Of a stretch of 64,000 bases of DNA, positions 10,988 through 23,848 are shown piece by piece; the first letter of the stretch is position 1; each line of letters starts with the position of its first letter. This DNA is from Allodiplogaster sudhausi (taxonomy: Eukaryota > Nematoda > Chromadorea > Rhabditida > Diplogasteridae). The stretch is taken from NCBI GenBank assembly GCA_945643635.1, contig CALZFC010000010.1:1540501-1604500 (forward strand), given 5' to 3'. The notes beneath the pieces were generated by a model, which was not told where the DNA came from, searched no databases, and worked only from the letters and a program-made list of their open reading frames with translations. Both the position numbers and the translations under genes were made by a program.

Positions 10988-13900
10988 CTAGGGCCTCTTT
11001 TCAAGAGTTGAATCGGGAATTGTCGCTTTTCCAGTTGCGATTCGAACCAGAAGCCATCCGCATTCCAGCAGAAGGATGGCAGAGATGCCGAGGAACAGGC
11101 CGGAGAGGCCGCCCAGCGAGCTCAGCAGACCCGACAACTCAACCAGAACAAGTGCCCAGCGGTACATTTTAACTTATGCCATTCCAACACTAAACATTGC
11201 AATATATCCATATAAAAACGTGGAACATACCGTAATTGAAAGCTGCTCAACCTCAACCGTCGAATCAGAGGAGTCGTAGAAGATTGTTGCATAGCTCTGA
11301 AAATGTATCATATCAATTGACCAAATTGGTTTTCATCAATAGAAAAAGGTGTATTAAATTTAAAATGTGAATTAATCAAAAACGCGACCAAGCCAATCGC
11401 GCAACTGTCATTGAAGTTTCTGCTTGAATTGCTCGCTTGACGACAAGAACTTCGCTAAATGAAATATTGCATTATTTATGGACGATGAACTAGCAAAAAC
11501 TCATTTCCAAATCATGACCTTGATTTGTTCCTGGAAGACGATTGTTTCGAAAGATTCTGCATTGCAAGGCGGCGGACAATTGCACTCCTCCCAGCCGGAG
11601 GGATCTCCACGGGAGGAGACGAGGGAGGACATGCAGTCGACTGGGCACATAATAGCATTGAGGAAAGGCATAGTCTCGCCCATCGGCCAGGCAAAATAGA
11701 GCGAATTCAAAATTGAGTTTCTTTCTTCATTAAGTCTAATAAAGTAACAGTTTTAAGATGAGGAAGTAATTAAATAGATTAAATTAAGCCAACTTTTATC
11801 GATGCCACACGCCGGGACGCCCTTCTTCCTGACGTACATGGCATCCATGCAGCCGCACTCCGAATACACCACGTCCTGGTAGCACGAGCGGAAGCAACCC
11901 TCAAGTACCGAATTTTCTCTGAGAAAATCTGTGTGTGTTAACAAAAATGATCAACTAACGTCAACTGAGTATTGAAAGTCGAAGTAAAAGGATGAGACTT
12001 CAGACTTTTCTCGCACACATTTCCTTCCCCTACCGCCGAATGCAGTGTAGGAATGCTAAATATTGAGTTAGAGTACAATTCTTCGTCCTTTATAGCATTT
12101 CTGTTAATTACGTACACTGTGGTAGCAAATAAAATCGCCATGCCTCGCTAGTAAGAATGGTTGTTCGTGTTCCCGAAAGGAGCATGGTTCCTTTACTCTC
12201 GGCAAACACTCCATTCGACACTAAAAACTTGATGTTTATTAAAGATACCAATTTTTGTTTGCAACACATCAATGAGCAATGATGAGTGTCATGGTAAAGC
12301 AATTATAGTTTAACGACAGTAATTGCATTACCATGTTGAACGAAGACATTGACGCCAGATGTATCCGACCAAGCGATTTGCTCGGAATTTTGCAAGTTCA
12401 CTGTCACATAGAGTCCTGCATGAAGAGGGTTAGTATTTGAAATAAGTACTTCTTTTGGAAGAAATAAAAATGAGAACAAATAAATCTACCAAGATCTTCA
12501 TCAAGTGGCGTGGCATTCTCGGTGATGTTATGATCGAAAACGAAGCAGTTACCGAGGAATGGGTCATAAAACTTTCGAAAAGACGACCTAAAATAGTTAT
12601 CACATTTTTTAGGTAATTTTTTCACGATACTCTACATGAATAAAGGTCAACTTTTTAATGATACTCTAATGCTAACTCTAATTCTAGCGTAACGCCACCA
12701 AAGCTGGCATCAGTGATGATATCACGGAGACTCCAACTAAGAGCCTCGCGATCTTCATCTGAGATGAAGCTGAACAGAGCAGGAATGGAGGATGTAAAGA
12801 CGGCTGGAGACTGCCGCCCGATTTCAATCAACTGGTAAGAGATCATCTATTCTTAATTTCTTTCTTTTGCTGTTCAGTCATATACCTATATATATATATA
12901 TATATATATGTAAGTAAGTAAGCTGGTCACTAACATCAAGAACTTTCTTGAAAGAATCTGGCCCATAAACACCGGCGATCCTTTCATTAGAAGCAATGGC
13001 TGAAATATGCATTGTTCTGGAAGCTGAAATGTCGAAGGCATAGAGCGAAGACTTGACTATTCTGTATAGCCTTGAATAAATTATCTGTAGAAAATAGAAC
13101 TAAAAACGGTGAGGCATTTAGACACGAGCACGGACTAGTGGCACACGACTGTCCGGTGAAGTTAGACGAGCAGGAGCATGACCTCTTTCCATCCACAACA
13201 TCGCACACTGCGCCCGTGTCCAGGCTCACACAGCTGTTTTCGAAAATAAAACACTTATATATTGAATAGATGAGTACATCCCTAGGCAAGGAAGTCATTT
13301 AAAGACAACTTCTGAGGACCTGTTGGCAAGCAAAGTTCCATTCGCCGTCTTGAAGGGTCCACATACTGCGTTGACTGAATTGGTTTATTTATTTATTATT
13401 TTCTTCTTCTTTTTTTAAAATTAGTTCAGTATTTTTTACATTATCTTTTTCGATCTGAACAAGTCGTGCTTACAATCCGAACAAGTGTCGCCGGTGAATC
13501 CGGCTTCGCACTGGCATCGGTATCCGTAGATATCCGTATGCTCGACGCACTCGCCGCTTGCTGAGCATGGATTGCTGTCGCATGATTTCTCTTCTGAAAA
13601 TTTGGAAATCATAGAAAAACTTCGGGGAATCGGATTCGTTAAACCGTACTTTTTTTTTACTATTCTCTCAAATCTGTTTGGGATTTCGTGGTAAGAGTTT
13701 TCCCTTATGGTCTCCTTTAATAGATATTACAGGCCGAACTTGTATTGCACGTCGGCCCCGAAGTGCCCGTGACGCATGCGCACGTGAAGCTTGCGATCTC
13801 ATTCGTGCACGCCCCGCCATTCGTGCACGGCGTCGACTCGCAGTTATTGATTACTGCAAATTATTATAGTGTTAACTCATGAGAATAAAGATCATTGTGA

Positions 13901-16900
13901 ACAACGGAAAATTTAAATAGATTAATCAGATATAGAAAAAAGGAAGAAATATCCTTGAGATGCGCATATGTAAATGCTGACCCGACTCGCATTTCCATCT
14001 AGTGTAGCCGGCCGCGCATGTGCAGGTGTAGTTGCTGAGGACACCGTACGGTCTGTTCACGCACGTTCCACCGTTCTTGCATGGCTGTTCAAAGCATGCG
14101 ACGTACGCTGCAATGGACTATAGGGTGCGTGTGAATTTTATACGAATATTATCAGTCATTTTCTATGATCTTCCATTGGATATTTATTTGGCTCGGCTGA
14201 AACATCTGAATTTATGTTAAAGAGACTGCGCGTGTAGCTTTTAGTCAACCTCACTTTACTGCTTGCGTCTCTCATCTTGCATATTTTTATTGGGGATAAC
14301 GGTAGTTTTAATGTCCTTGGACAGCTTCTTTAAGTTGCACAATGGAAGCAACTGAATTAAAGTTTCTTTCTCGGTTTTTAATTTCAACCAGTCAAATAGA
14401 AGTGCCTACTTTTGCAGCATTCATCCGTCCACGTCGGCAGACACGCGCAGCTGAAGCCTCCCGAGGCCTCCTCGGAACACGTGCCGCCGTTCAGGCACGG
14501 CGAACTGTCACACGCAATCGTGGCTGATGCGAGAGATTGCGTGAGGGAAACAAGGTTAGAGAGATAGAGAGGAGAGAGAGGGAGAGAGGGAGACAGTCAG
14601 AGAGATGTATTGTGTAATACAATCTCAAGCATTCAGATTTAGAACATATGTATGTAAATCTTTGATCGGCAGAGAGTTATATCAGAGTAAAGCGTCATTT
14701 AATTCTAAAAATTCGTTGAATACATAATAAAGTTAGTGTTTGACGTCTTACTGTCGCATATCGGGCCAGTGAATCCGGGGTCGCAGACGCATTTGTATCC
14801 GTAGACGTCCATGCGGGCGACGCAGGCTGCATTCCCGGCGCACGGGCTGCTCTCGCATGGATCCATCACTGCAACTGTTAGAGACGTCTTCTTTGCTTAA
14901 TCTGTCAATTTTTAAATTCATAGATATAAATGGTCAAAAAAATCTTTCTTTTCTTCCTCAAATTCACGGAATGAAACTCTATGAAATTTTTTTTGTCCCA
15001 TTTTGCCCTTTAACGTTTAATGCACTACCGATTGCAATATGGACAAAGCAGAAAATGGAAAGAAGCCCTTTACAATGGTTGGGAAGAAGAGAGTACGCGA
15101 GGTGGCTGCAGAAAGAAGAGGCAGAGCAGAGAATAGAGAGAATGACAGATAGATTAACAAAGAGAGACAGAGAGAAACAATGCAATTCAGAGCGGACATC
15201 ACCACCAGAGGATAGAGAAAAATAAATTAGAGGTTTTGTCGGTTTTTTAAAATGTTAAGGAATTTCATGAAAGTTAATGTGGAGAGAGTGTAATAAAACT
15301 ATTGAAATCGAACGAACAAATATAAACGTGTAATATCTCCTATCCACAATACTCCCCGTTTGACCCTTTTTGACCGTGCTCATGACCCGCAAGCAGTTCT
15401 GAGTTGTCATTCACTACACTACTTGTGTTACCCTACTGCTAACCGCTTTCGCATCTCGCTCCGTTTCTGCCATCTCCGCAGACGCACTCGGTAGCGTTCC
15501 ACTTCTCCACGCACAGGCCGCCGGTGGGGTCGCACGTAGTCGAGGTGCACTGGTCAGGCTCGGTTGCTACTTAACGGAAGTATCCGAGGAATAATTAACC
15601 TCGGATTTTTCAGTATGGATGTTAAAACATATTTCCAGAAAACTTAAGAAGTTTTATTCCATTACCTTCCGAGAAATAGTATCGTGAAAACTCGGGTATA
15701 GAATTAGTTACGGTAAGAGGAACCATCTTATTTCACATGCTCTCTCGACCGAGAAAGGCAACCGCATTCAAACTGGTTCTCGAGCGTTACAATATAATTG
15801 TTCATTGAACACGATTCGTATGCAACACGTTTATTATCACTTGTTTTCCATTTCCACTCTAATATTTTGCTAAATTGTCATTACCACCGGAGTAATTAGC
15901 TAAATTGGCTTCAAATAAATAAATAATTTTTTGGAGAAAAAAATGCGTTATTTTTATAATACTGAATAGCTCTCTCTCTCTATTTCTCTCTCTCTCTCTC
16001 GAGGCCAGAAATGACAAATTCTCAAAAAAAAGTTCCGTACGCTGAGCGCCGTAGACGGCGACAGTGGAGTTATCGATGTTGTAGATGTCGCCAGCAGAAT
16101 TAGTTCTCCAATCGCATTTATCGGATGGTTTCAAAGCGTCATACGCATTCGCCATGTAGCAGCACGTTCTGGTCACGGCTGACGGCACATAGATATTCAT
16201 TAATTTACTAACCTTCTCCAGCCTCATAACTTTCGTTGGAATTGTAAATTTTTTTTTAAATATAATAACTTATGCATCTTTGGAATGACCGAGATATGGT
16301 CACCGAAGAACGGAGGTAAGTCCGGAGCCAGCTTCTCCCGCTCGGCCTGGCACTCCTGAACAGTGACGTAGAACAGTTTACAGTCGATTTCCGCGAACTG
16401 CATATGAGAGAGGCGAGCGCTCTCGAAGCGATCTTTCTCGAAGCAGCCGACAAGTGTTGTGTTTGTACATAGAAATATATTGTTCTGTATATAAGATGAT
16501 CATATTGCCAAAAAGATAGGAAAACATGGTAGCATCTTGAATCATCAAAAAAAGAACAGGGAATTGTAGCGTAATAAGACGATTATCCAATACGGAGCCA
16601 ACTGAGCAGAGTTCTAACTGTTGTACTGCCTCTGCTCAGTGCAAGTGCGGCCCTGGAATTCGTCCGGGCACTTGCATGCGTAGGTGGAGCCATCCAGGGC
16701 TATCGAGCATGCCCCATTATTCTGGCAGGGGGACGAGTCACATTTTTTGTCATCTGGAATATGGTAAGCCAAATATTGAATTTTAAATGTCGAGTTAACT
16801 CTTGTCGGAATTGTGACTTCAAAAAGTTGTTTAGAGGAAAGTTTACGATGATTGAAAAAGTCGAAACCTATACCAGCCGAGGTTTCATTTATAAAAAAGA

Positions 16901-17836
16901 AACGGACACGTGCAGGCCTTGCCAACGAGGCCGGAAGGGCATTCGCAGATGTAGTCGCCGATCGATTGGGTGTCATCCGCGCAGGTGCCACCGTTCATGC
17001 AAGGAGAAGACGCGCAGGGAGATGTGATTGCTGGAAGGGGACGGAACATGGAAAGAGGGCTGCATTCTCTCACTTCAAAACTGATCTCCCCAATACCAGT
17101 TACTAAGAAAGACATAAAAAATGGACGCAGGCCACGATACAAAGGTTTGAAAACAATAAAGGCATTAGTACGTATGTCACAGTTGACGCCGGTCCAGTCG
17201 GCTTCGCAGGCGCAGGTGAAGGAGTTGATGGCAGGCGTGCACTTCATGTTCGGCGAACACGGAGCGGAGGTGCACATGTCAGTGACTGAGAGAGAGAAAG
17301 AGATAGAGGGAGAGGCAAGGAGCGAATGTGATGAAGAGCTATGGCTATTAATTAATTAATTACAAACTTGTGGAACATAGTATTTTCTCATAAATGTATG
17401 AATATCAAAGAGAAACGAACGCGTCTCGCAGTGGGTGCCCGTTGTGCCCGGATTACACACACACTTCGCGCAGGAGTACTCGCCATTCACGGCCTGGATG
17501 GCACAGCATTTATTCCCTATTTCATGTTTATAAGCAAACAATTGCTCCTCTGGTTTACTCGTAAGGCATACTGTAATTTTGTGTAATTTTGCATCCGCAA
17601 GCCGACATGCTCAAGCTGTTCATTTGGCAACGAGTCATAATTTTAGTGTCATAACAGCAATCAAGAATTGATTGAACCGAAAGGAAGCCGACGGCGCATG
17701 CCCCATAATTCTCGCATCCGACAGGCGGCGGATAAGCGTAGGCTGTGCTGGTGGACGGCTGGACGCAATCGAGCATGGAGAGCCAGAGAAGGACGCCGCC
17801 AGCCGCCGCTCTGTGGCAGCCCAGGCGAAGAAACAT
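10988..17836 (-). CDS. EGF-repeat DEG/ENaC (ASC) channel, EGAS-like, copy 2
   Basis: Inverted second copy of the channel at 3023-9868 with all exons present: EGF block about 13136-17493, ASC block 10988-12831, stop on the minus strand at 10988-10990. Visible coding differences from copy 1 are few: in the first half-EGF the motif reads GTTGTHCE instead of GTTGIRCE, and just after the signal-like segment AYAY replaces AYAD. No disabling change was found, so both copies look equally functional. Only 27 bp after the stop the palindrome ends, so the sequence downstream (minus-strand 3' side, below 10961) is unrelated to that of copy 1; the two genes must have different 3' UTRs and polyadenylation sites. 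The copies are convergent and about 1.1 kb apart, so read-through of one would produce RNA antisense to the other. Confidence 0.9.
15568..15801. mobile_element. Mirror of TTAA-type MITE remnant
   Basis: The same element in the right arm of palindrome 1, beginning TTAACGGAAGTATCCG at 15571, again directly against the mirrored EGF exon. The insertion therefore predates the palindrome duplication or was copied by gene conversion. Confidence 0.7.
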
Positions 17837-19461
17837 CTGATTTATGCAATTCTTTTCCGTTTTATATTTTTTTTTCATAAATATCAATTTTGACAAAAAA
17901 TAAAATCGCACATATTCTAGTAGCCAGTATGCAATTTTATATTTAAAAAAAAAACGTATTATTGGGGCACGAGAAAGAAAGTGAGAAAAGCGATCTGCAA
18001 GAAGAAAAAGAAAAAAATGGAAGATCACAGGAGCTGGCGCGACACATGAGTGTCAATGGCGTAGCCGCGCAGTCGCTGGCAACGCACCCAGCCTTCTCCC
18101 ACCGTCTTTTGTCCCTCTGCAGCCTGCCTTCCTTCTCCTTGCTTCGAGTCTAGTTCAGCAAACAAAGGCTATCTGCGAGAGCTCAGAAAGTCAAAACCGA
18201 ATCACTGCCCTTGTTTGCCTCGCTTTCGGGGGGGGATCAGAAGGGGTAGCGTGGACTTGTGAGTGCGCCGTTGCTGGTGGCAACCTGGAAGATCTCTCAA
18301 AATCCTCCTGCTCCTATTACCCCAGTGTAGTACCGCGTTTTTAGAGAATGCAGAGAAAAACATTTTCACAAGGCCAAGGTGCGCCTTTCCGCGTGGCTTG
18401 TTATCCACCCTTTGTCTCTTTCTTTGTCCTTCTCAAGTGCACCTCACAATCAGCAAGACATTGGTCGGCTGCTGATTGTGAGTGAGGCGGATCTCGAAAT
18501 GAGCGTTGTCGTCCACGCGATGCATCCTTTCGGAGTACGAGTCGTTGTTCATGGTCAGGTCGTCAATGCAGCGGTAGAGTCCAGTAGAGGGAGACTGGCC
18601 TAGTTTATGTTATATGGCACCGCGATTGTCCTTCTGTAGTCGACGACAGAGTAGTCGACTTCTATGATGACAGCGAACATATGTACATATTTTATGTCAC
18701 GGTGCAATTAAAATCTTTATGATTATTAAGATACCGCCGAAGGAGCTCATTTCCGCTTCGACAACAAACGCACAACGTTCATTCTCTTTATTCAATCTGT
18801 CTAGAGTTTGAAAGGTGTTCGGAACACTTGTTCGCAACATTGGCGTTGTTGTCACGGGCTCAGAACAAGTGCTCATGCAGCCAGCGTCTTTTTTCTCCAC
18901 CATGTGCTAGTTCGTTGGTGACGAGCCAAAGCTGCACCTGAGTAGCTTTTGCTCGTCACAACCTGCGTCTACATCTTGGCGCTGTCTCTCCATGATCTTT
19001 ATTCTTCTGACCAAGTTTCCACTTCAGAATTTCGAAATAGGAAGTGCATACAACCGAGTATGTGTTCAGAAACTGTACATGCCGTGCAAAACGCTAGTGC
19101 TAAAATCGTTAGGCCGAGACACGATCTAAGAGACAGCAATCCGTGTCCGCGACTTAAAATTCCTGCGCGGGTACAAAAAAATGCGACCGCAACGCGTGCT
19201 TGCTAGCGTTGCGTTCGCCCCATTCACCCTGAACAAAGTGCCCAACACTACCGTACTTTATCACATAAAATTGGCATTCGGGCAATTCGTGTCTCGCGTT
19301 TTCAACAAATAAGACAAATTCATACATACGTATGTCCGCTGTGGCGTGTGATGAACTGTGTCATATGCGTTTCAGGCGGTCAGGTGCTTTATTATTAGTG
19401 ATCTATACTTTACTTTCATGGCTCTTTTTCTATAATTTATGATTTGTGAACTACTTTTTTA

Positions 19462-20123
19462 ATTGGGTTGGACAAAAAAACGTGTCCTGCCAATACCCAA
19501 TAGCTTCATTTAGCAAGTTCATTTCATTGCGATATGGCGTGACCACTCTAAGTGGAATATTTAAAATCCTCACTAGCCTAATGATTAAATGTGTATCCCA
19601 CTGACTTAACAATACCCTTATTAAGTAAAATAGCACACAAAATGTCCCGCCAGTAGCCTACAGCTTCCTCAATATCACTTTTACTTCATAAGCGATGTGA
19701 AGCAAAACTCTCAAAGTAACGTATCTGTTGTTATCACTTTCCAAATGATCAAGTGTACACCCAACTGACTTAACAAAACCCTTATTAAGTAAAATAACAT
19801 CAAACTTGCCCCGAAAAATCCACTTTATTTAGTTGGCGCTTCCTTTTCATAAGCGGTGTGAAGTGAACACTCCAAGTCAAATATTTAAAATCCTCACTAC
19901 CCAAATGATTAAATCTATGCCCTACAAGCTTAACAAAAGCCTTATTGAGTAAAATAACACGCAAAATGTCCCGCCACTGCTCAACAGCTACTTTAAAAGC
20001 ACTTTCCTTTCATTAGCGGCGCAACGTCAACTCTCAAAGTAAAATATCTGAAGGTTCCACTTTCGAAATGAGCAAATGTATACCCCACTGACTTAATTTT
20101 CTTACCTTGAATAATTATTGAAG
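19462..20123. repeat. Mirror of the 160-165 bp tandem array
   Basis: Reverse complement of the array at 734-1395 in the right arm of palindrome 1. Same unit order, inverted. Confidence 0.75.
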
Positions 20124-20856
20124 AAAATAAGAGAGAAAGAAAACATGTCAGAATGTATAAACTATCTTTAAATAATACGGCTAAATTCATTTCGGGTATG
20201 ATACAATTCAAATAGATACTGTAGTGCGCCCGGTCAAACATGTGACCGCAAAATGTAACTTATATATAAGATAGCACATTGCCAATTCTTCTGTTGCGAA
20301 CATGTTCGAAACAAGATTGTTTCCCACATCATTCAAACCCTAAACAACGTGAATGCGCGGTTAATTTGCGAAATCTTATTCCCGACAACCGTGAATCATG
20401 TAATTCGAGTGGGCTTTGTTCCGTTTAACATCTTCTTTCCTGTATTGATTTTATTTAATTTATAAATAATTGTTGACTTCGTTACATTGTGGGATAAAAA
20501 AGTGCAAGAGATTAATGGAACATGCTATTATAGCTATAGGGCCTCACAAATGTGTCGAGGTCGCTGATATCTCTAATATAAAAGCTTCTATTAGCGAGCG
20601 AAAGTTGAACTATGACCTCGAACAAAATCATTTATGCGTCTAGAAAGGAGTGATGGCCACACGAGAGAAGAGGATGGCGGGGAAGAGGAAGAGGCGGCCT
20701 GCGGAATTCGTTGTCTGAACATGATCACTGGTTTAAAAAATATATACCGTTTTTTCTCCATAAGTACCTGCGGGGTACTATTTCTGATAACACTAAAAGT
20801 TTGATACATTTTATTCTTTAGAGCGAGGAGACGGGGTTGTGAACCCGTGTTGTAAT

Positions 20857-21004
20857 AGTTTCTTGTGTTTGTTAACATGAGATTAATACTGGACAAATTT
20901 ATCAATACTGTACAAAGACATACAGTGTAGCGTTAAAAAGAGAGAGAAGAGAATCAGAGATAATTGGTTTTGTTGAGAGAGTTTAGAGAGGGTTTGTTGG
21001 TCCT
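20857..21004. other. Edge region after palindrome 1
   Basis: Short AT-rich stretch ending in a GA-rich tract. Its relation to the palindrome cannot be judged because the corresponding left-side sequence is outside the window. No gene seen. Confidence 0.5.
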
Positions 21005-21262
21005 GTCGCTCAAAAAAGAATGGAAAGGTTTATGCTAGGAATCTCAATTCTTGATAGAAGAACGAATGAGTGGGTGCGAAAAATGACTGGAGTAAAAGAT
21101 GTCGTGTCTGAGTGCATTCGGAGAAAATGGAGGTGGTGCGAACGGATATCAAACTTGGCGGACTGGAGATGGGCCCGAGCTATCACGGAGTGGTATCCAC
21201 GTGGACCTAAGCGGAAGCGAGGTAGGCCGGCTACGAAATGGCGGGACGACTTTACCAAGATC
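21005..21262 (+). pseudogene. LINE (RTE-like) reverse transcriptase C-terminal fragment
   Basis: The open frame reads VAQKRMERFMLGISILDR, then RKMTGVKDVVSECIRRKWRW, a short spacer, then EWYPRGPKRKRGRPATKW and DDFTK. This order (AQK..ER.MLG, DR..N..VR..TGV.DV, KW.W, W.PRG..KR.RGRP..RW.DD) is the conserved tail of non-LTR retrotransposon ORF2 proteins common in nematodes and arthropods. It has no reverse transcriptase core or endonuclease upstream, so it is a 5'-truncated dead copy. The tail is cut by the inverted-repeat element that begins at 21262. Confidence 0.8.
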
Positions 21263-22065
21263 ACAGGGTCCATTGCGCTAGAACATGATCCTGTGTCAAC
21301 TGTAACACCGTGCAAGCGCATTCTTTGATCCATAACTGCGCTCAATGTCAATATTACAAAATCGTAAATATATCATCTAAGAGCTCTCACGGAGATCTTC
21401 AAATGTTACATACATTATTTTATTGAAAAGTTTCAATTTTTGTCAGAAATTTCGTTACGTACAATTAGAAGGTTTAAAAAAACTACTTTAAAAACATTTT
21501 CGCCTATCGAAGCATACATCATAAGAAAGAGGATGAAATTTGCTACAAGACGAACCCCTTTCAATGGAATTCCATGCATATTATCTTTTGTTATAAACCA
21601 AAAGAGAGAAGGATAACAAGGGCTTATGGAAAAACTGTAGAAAAAAGGATTGGAATATTCTAATTCGAATAACCTAAAATGTGAATTCTTGGGCGAAATG
21701 ACAGCGACGCTACTGGAAATACTTTTATGATTCATAACAAAAGATCGTATGCATGGAATTCCATTGAAAGGGGTTCATCTTGTAGCAAATTTCATCCTCT
21801 TTCTTATGATGTATGTTTCGACATGCGAAAATGTTTTTAAAGTAGTTTTTTAAACCTTCTAATTGTACGTAACGAAATTTCTGACATAAATTGAAACTTT
21901 TCAATAAAATAATGTATGTAACATTTGAAGATCTCCGTGAGAGCTCTTAGATGATATACTTACGATTTTGTAATATTGACATTAAGAGCAGTTATGGATC
22001 AAAGAATGCGCTTGCACGGTGTTACAGTTGACACAGGATCATGTTCTAGCGCAATGGACCCTGTG
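21262..22065. mobile_element. Long-inverted-repeat (foldback) element
   Basis: About 328-bp arms, 21262-21590 and 21738-22065, are reverse complements with few mismatches and end in CACAGGGTCCATTGCGC and its complement. A 147-bp unique centre separates them. No transposase frame is present. It sits at the end of the LINE fragment, so either it inserted there or the LINE tail was captured by the inverted duplication. No clear target duplication found. Confidence 0.8.
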
Positions 22066-22759
22066 TCTGAGACGCTTAATTCTTATGAAAGAGACATATA
22101 TTGTAGCAAATTTCAAGCACTTTAAGAATATATAGGAGCGGTTGTGGGGAAATGAACGTAAAATGCATAATTTAGCAAAAAACCGCCCTCGAACATGTTT
22201 AGGGCCAAAATCAAATTTTATGAAAACATCATCAACTAGAAAATTAAAGTCCGTCCAATCAGCTATCCAATGATAGCTCGATGGTTGTCTAATAATGAGT
22301 TTGAAGCGACTTATGACCAATGTTACTTAAAAGATTACTGTACTGGGTCTCGCGCGGAAAATTTGTTTCTACTTTGAAATGTAGCCTATTTTGTTCACCA
22401 CGTCGAGTTGTATAATATAATCAATTTTGGTTAAGAAATTCGAAAAAAAAATTCCTAGGGCAGTTCATAATAGGGCCCTGCTCGAGTCTTACGGACATCC
22501 TCTCATAATATAATGAATAACCACTGACGATATTGGCTGCATGCGTCGTGCACTGGGTGAGATTCGAAGCATTTCGACACTAGAAAATATTGATAAATTT
22601 TTTAACTTTACTATGAAATACACACTTGCATAATCGGGCTTCGCATGTCACGTCAGTTAATTTCTACATTCTTCCAATTTGTAGATGGAAAAAGCATTGG
22701 AATGCAACAAAAGAGGCGTATAAATAAACCATATAATAAAACTGTCCTCCTTTCTACAG
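22066..22759. other. Intergenic, AT-rich
   Basis: No convincing exon, RNA gene or repeat seen. Minus-strand open frames here lack splice context and composition typical of the exons nearby. Confidence 0.5.
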
Positions 22760-23848
22760 CCGCCTACGATACGATCAAGAGCTTCAATCACAAATGAATT
22801 ACGGAGGCGCGCAACGAGTTCATCAAAACGATTGCAAAGGATGAGCAGGTTCCTTTTTCTCGCATTTCTCCAATTCTGAACAGCAGAAAATGTAAGTAAA
22901 CATTTATTTCTTTTCTTTTTCTGCTTAACATTAAGCTTCAAAATATCAAAATGGTACAAAACAGTTAATATTGCAGAATTACGGCAGCGCCCCAGAAGCT
23001 GAGCGCAAGTATTACATTATGGGCGTTTCGTCAGTTTTATTTAACCAGCACCCTACTCTTTTCATTGGAATTTAATGAAGAAATGAAGAAAACATATAAT
23101 TTAATTGAAGGGGCGGTTTTGTGATGAAGACTCGCGTGGATATTGGCCTTGGCGACGACGTGAAGAAGATGATTCACGACAACTACGTCACGGAGGACAA
23201 TATGACCGTCGTGTCAATGGTGAGTAGAGCAGGAATAAAAGGACCAAAGTCGAAGGAGAATGACAAAATAATTTTTAAGATTTCAAAATTTTATATGCAA
23301 TTTTGTAGTTTTTCTATTCGATAAGTATGAGAGATGTTACAGATGCCACATGGAGACGATTCCAGCAGCTACTGTCTTTGGGTCCTCATGGTCAACGTTG
23401 TCAAGCCGGGCGCCATTGTGCAACTCGAACAAGCCGTATGCTTCGATTCTAAGACATTACTTATACTTATGTTGTACTTTATAATTATACTAAGTGCATC
23501 TATTTTTAGACCCCATTCTACTAGTGCCAATCAAAGACTCCTTGCAGTACCCTCCCTACCTGCCAATCAAAGGCCAACCCAACGCTGAGGGCAAGACGAC
23601 CGTTTCGCCGAAGGAGCACTCGGCTCATGGCCTCAGCTGCGGCATCAAGATTCTCTGGACTGTCCGAAAGGTGAAGGAAATGAAAATATTATACATATTT
23701 TATCTAAGAAATAATTTTTTTGCAGGCTGGCTTCGAGGCGCGTTACGTCCGCTTCAAGGTCTTCTCGAATGAGGAAGGCGACACGCTCGGAGCGCACACT
23801 TGCTGGCACTACACATTCGTCGCGCAGTCTGACCGCATTGCATACGCT
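22760..23848 (+). CDS. Candidate multi-exon gene, unidentified
   Basis: Six GC-richer blocks with splice-like borders suggest part of a gene: 22760-22848, 22977-23033 (NYGSAPEAERKYYIMG), 23130-23219 (VDIGLGDDVKKMIHDNY, donor GTGAGT), 23343-23435 (LWVLMVNVVKPGAIVQL), 23510-23670 (GIKILWTVRK) and 23726-23848 (EARYVRFKVFSNEEGD, donor GTGAGT). I recognise no family. The best-looking frame of the first block has an in-frame TGA at about 22796, and the phase between 23435 and 23510 does not join in my reading, so either borders are wrong or the gene is damaged. It ends only 126 bp before the left edge of palindrome 2; a 3' part may lie beyond or have been removed by the rearrangement. Confidence 0.5.

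Larger units (their letters stand above)
10961..20856. repeat. Palindrome 1, right arm
   Basis: Inverted copy of 1-9895, starting abruptly at 10961, 27 bases beyond the stop codon of the second channel gene. The outer edge cannot be placed because the partner sequence lies before the window start; the arm may continue past 20856. The small arm-to-arm differences (point changes and length changes in simple tracts) argue against a plain assembly mirror. Confidence 0.97.

Noticed and set aside
10738..11004. 88-residue Cys-rich protein across the palindrome junction
   Set aside because: Starts in another frame of the channel 3' end and runs into AT-rich spacer; no support.
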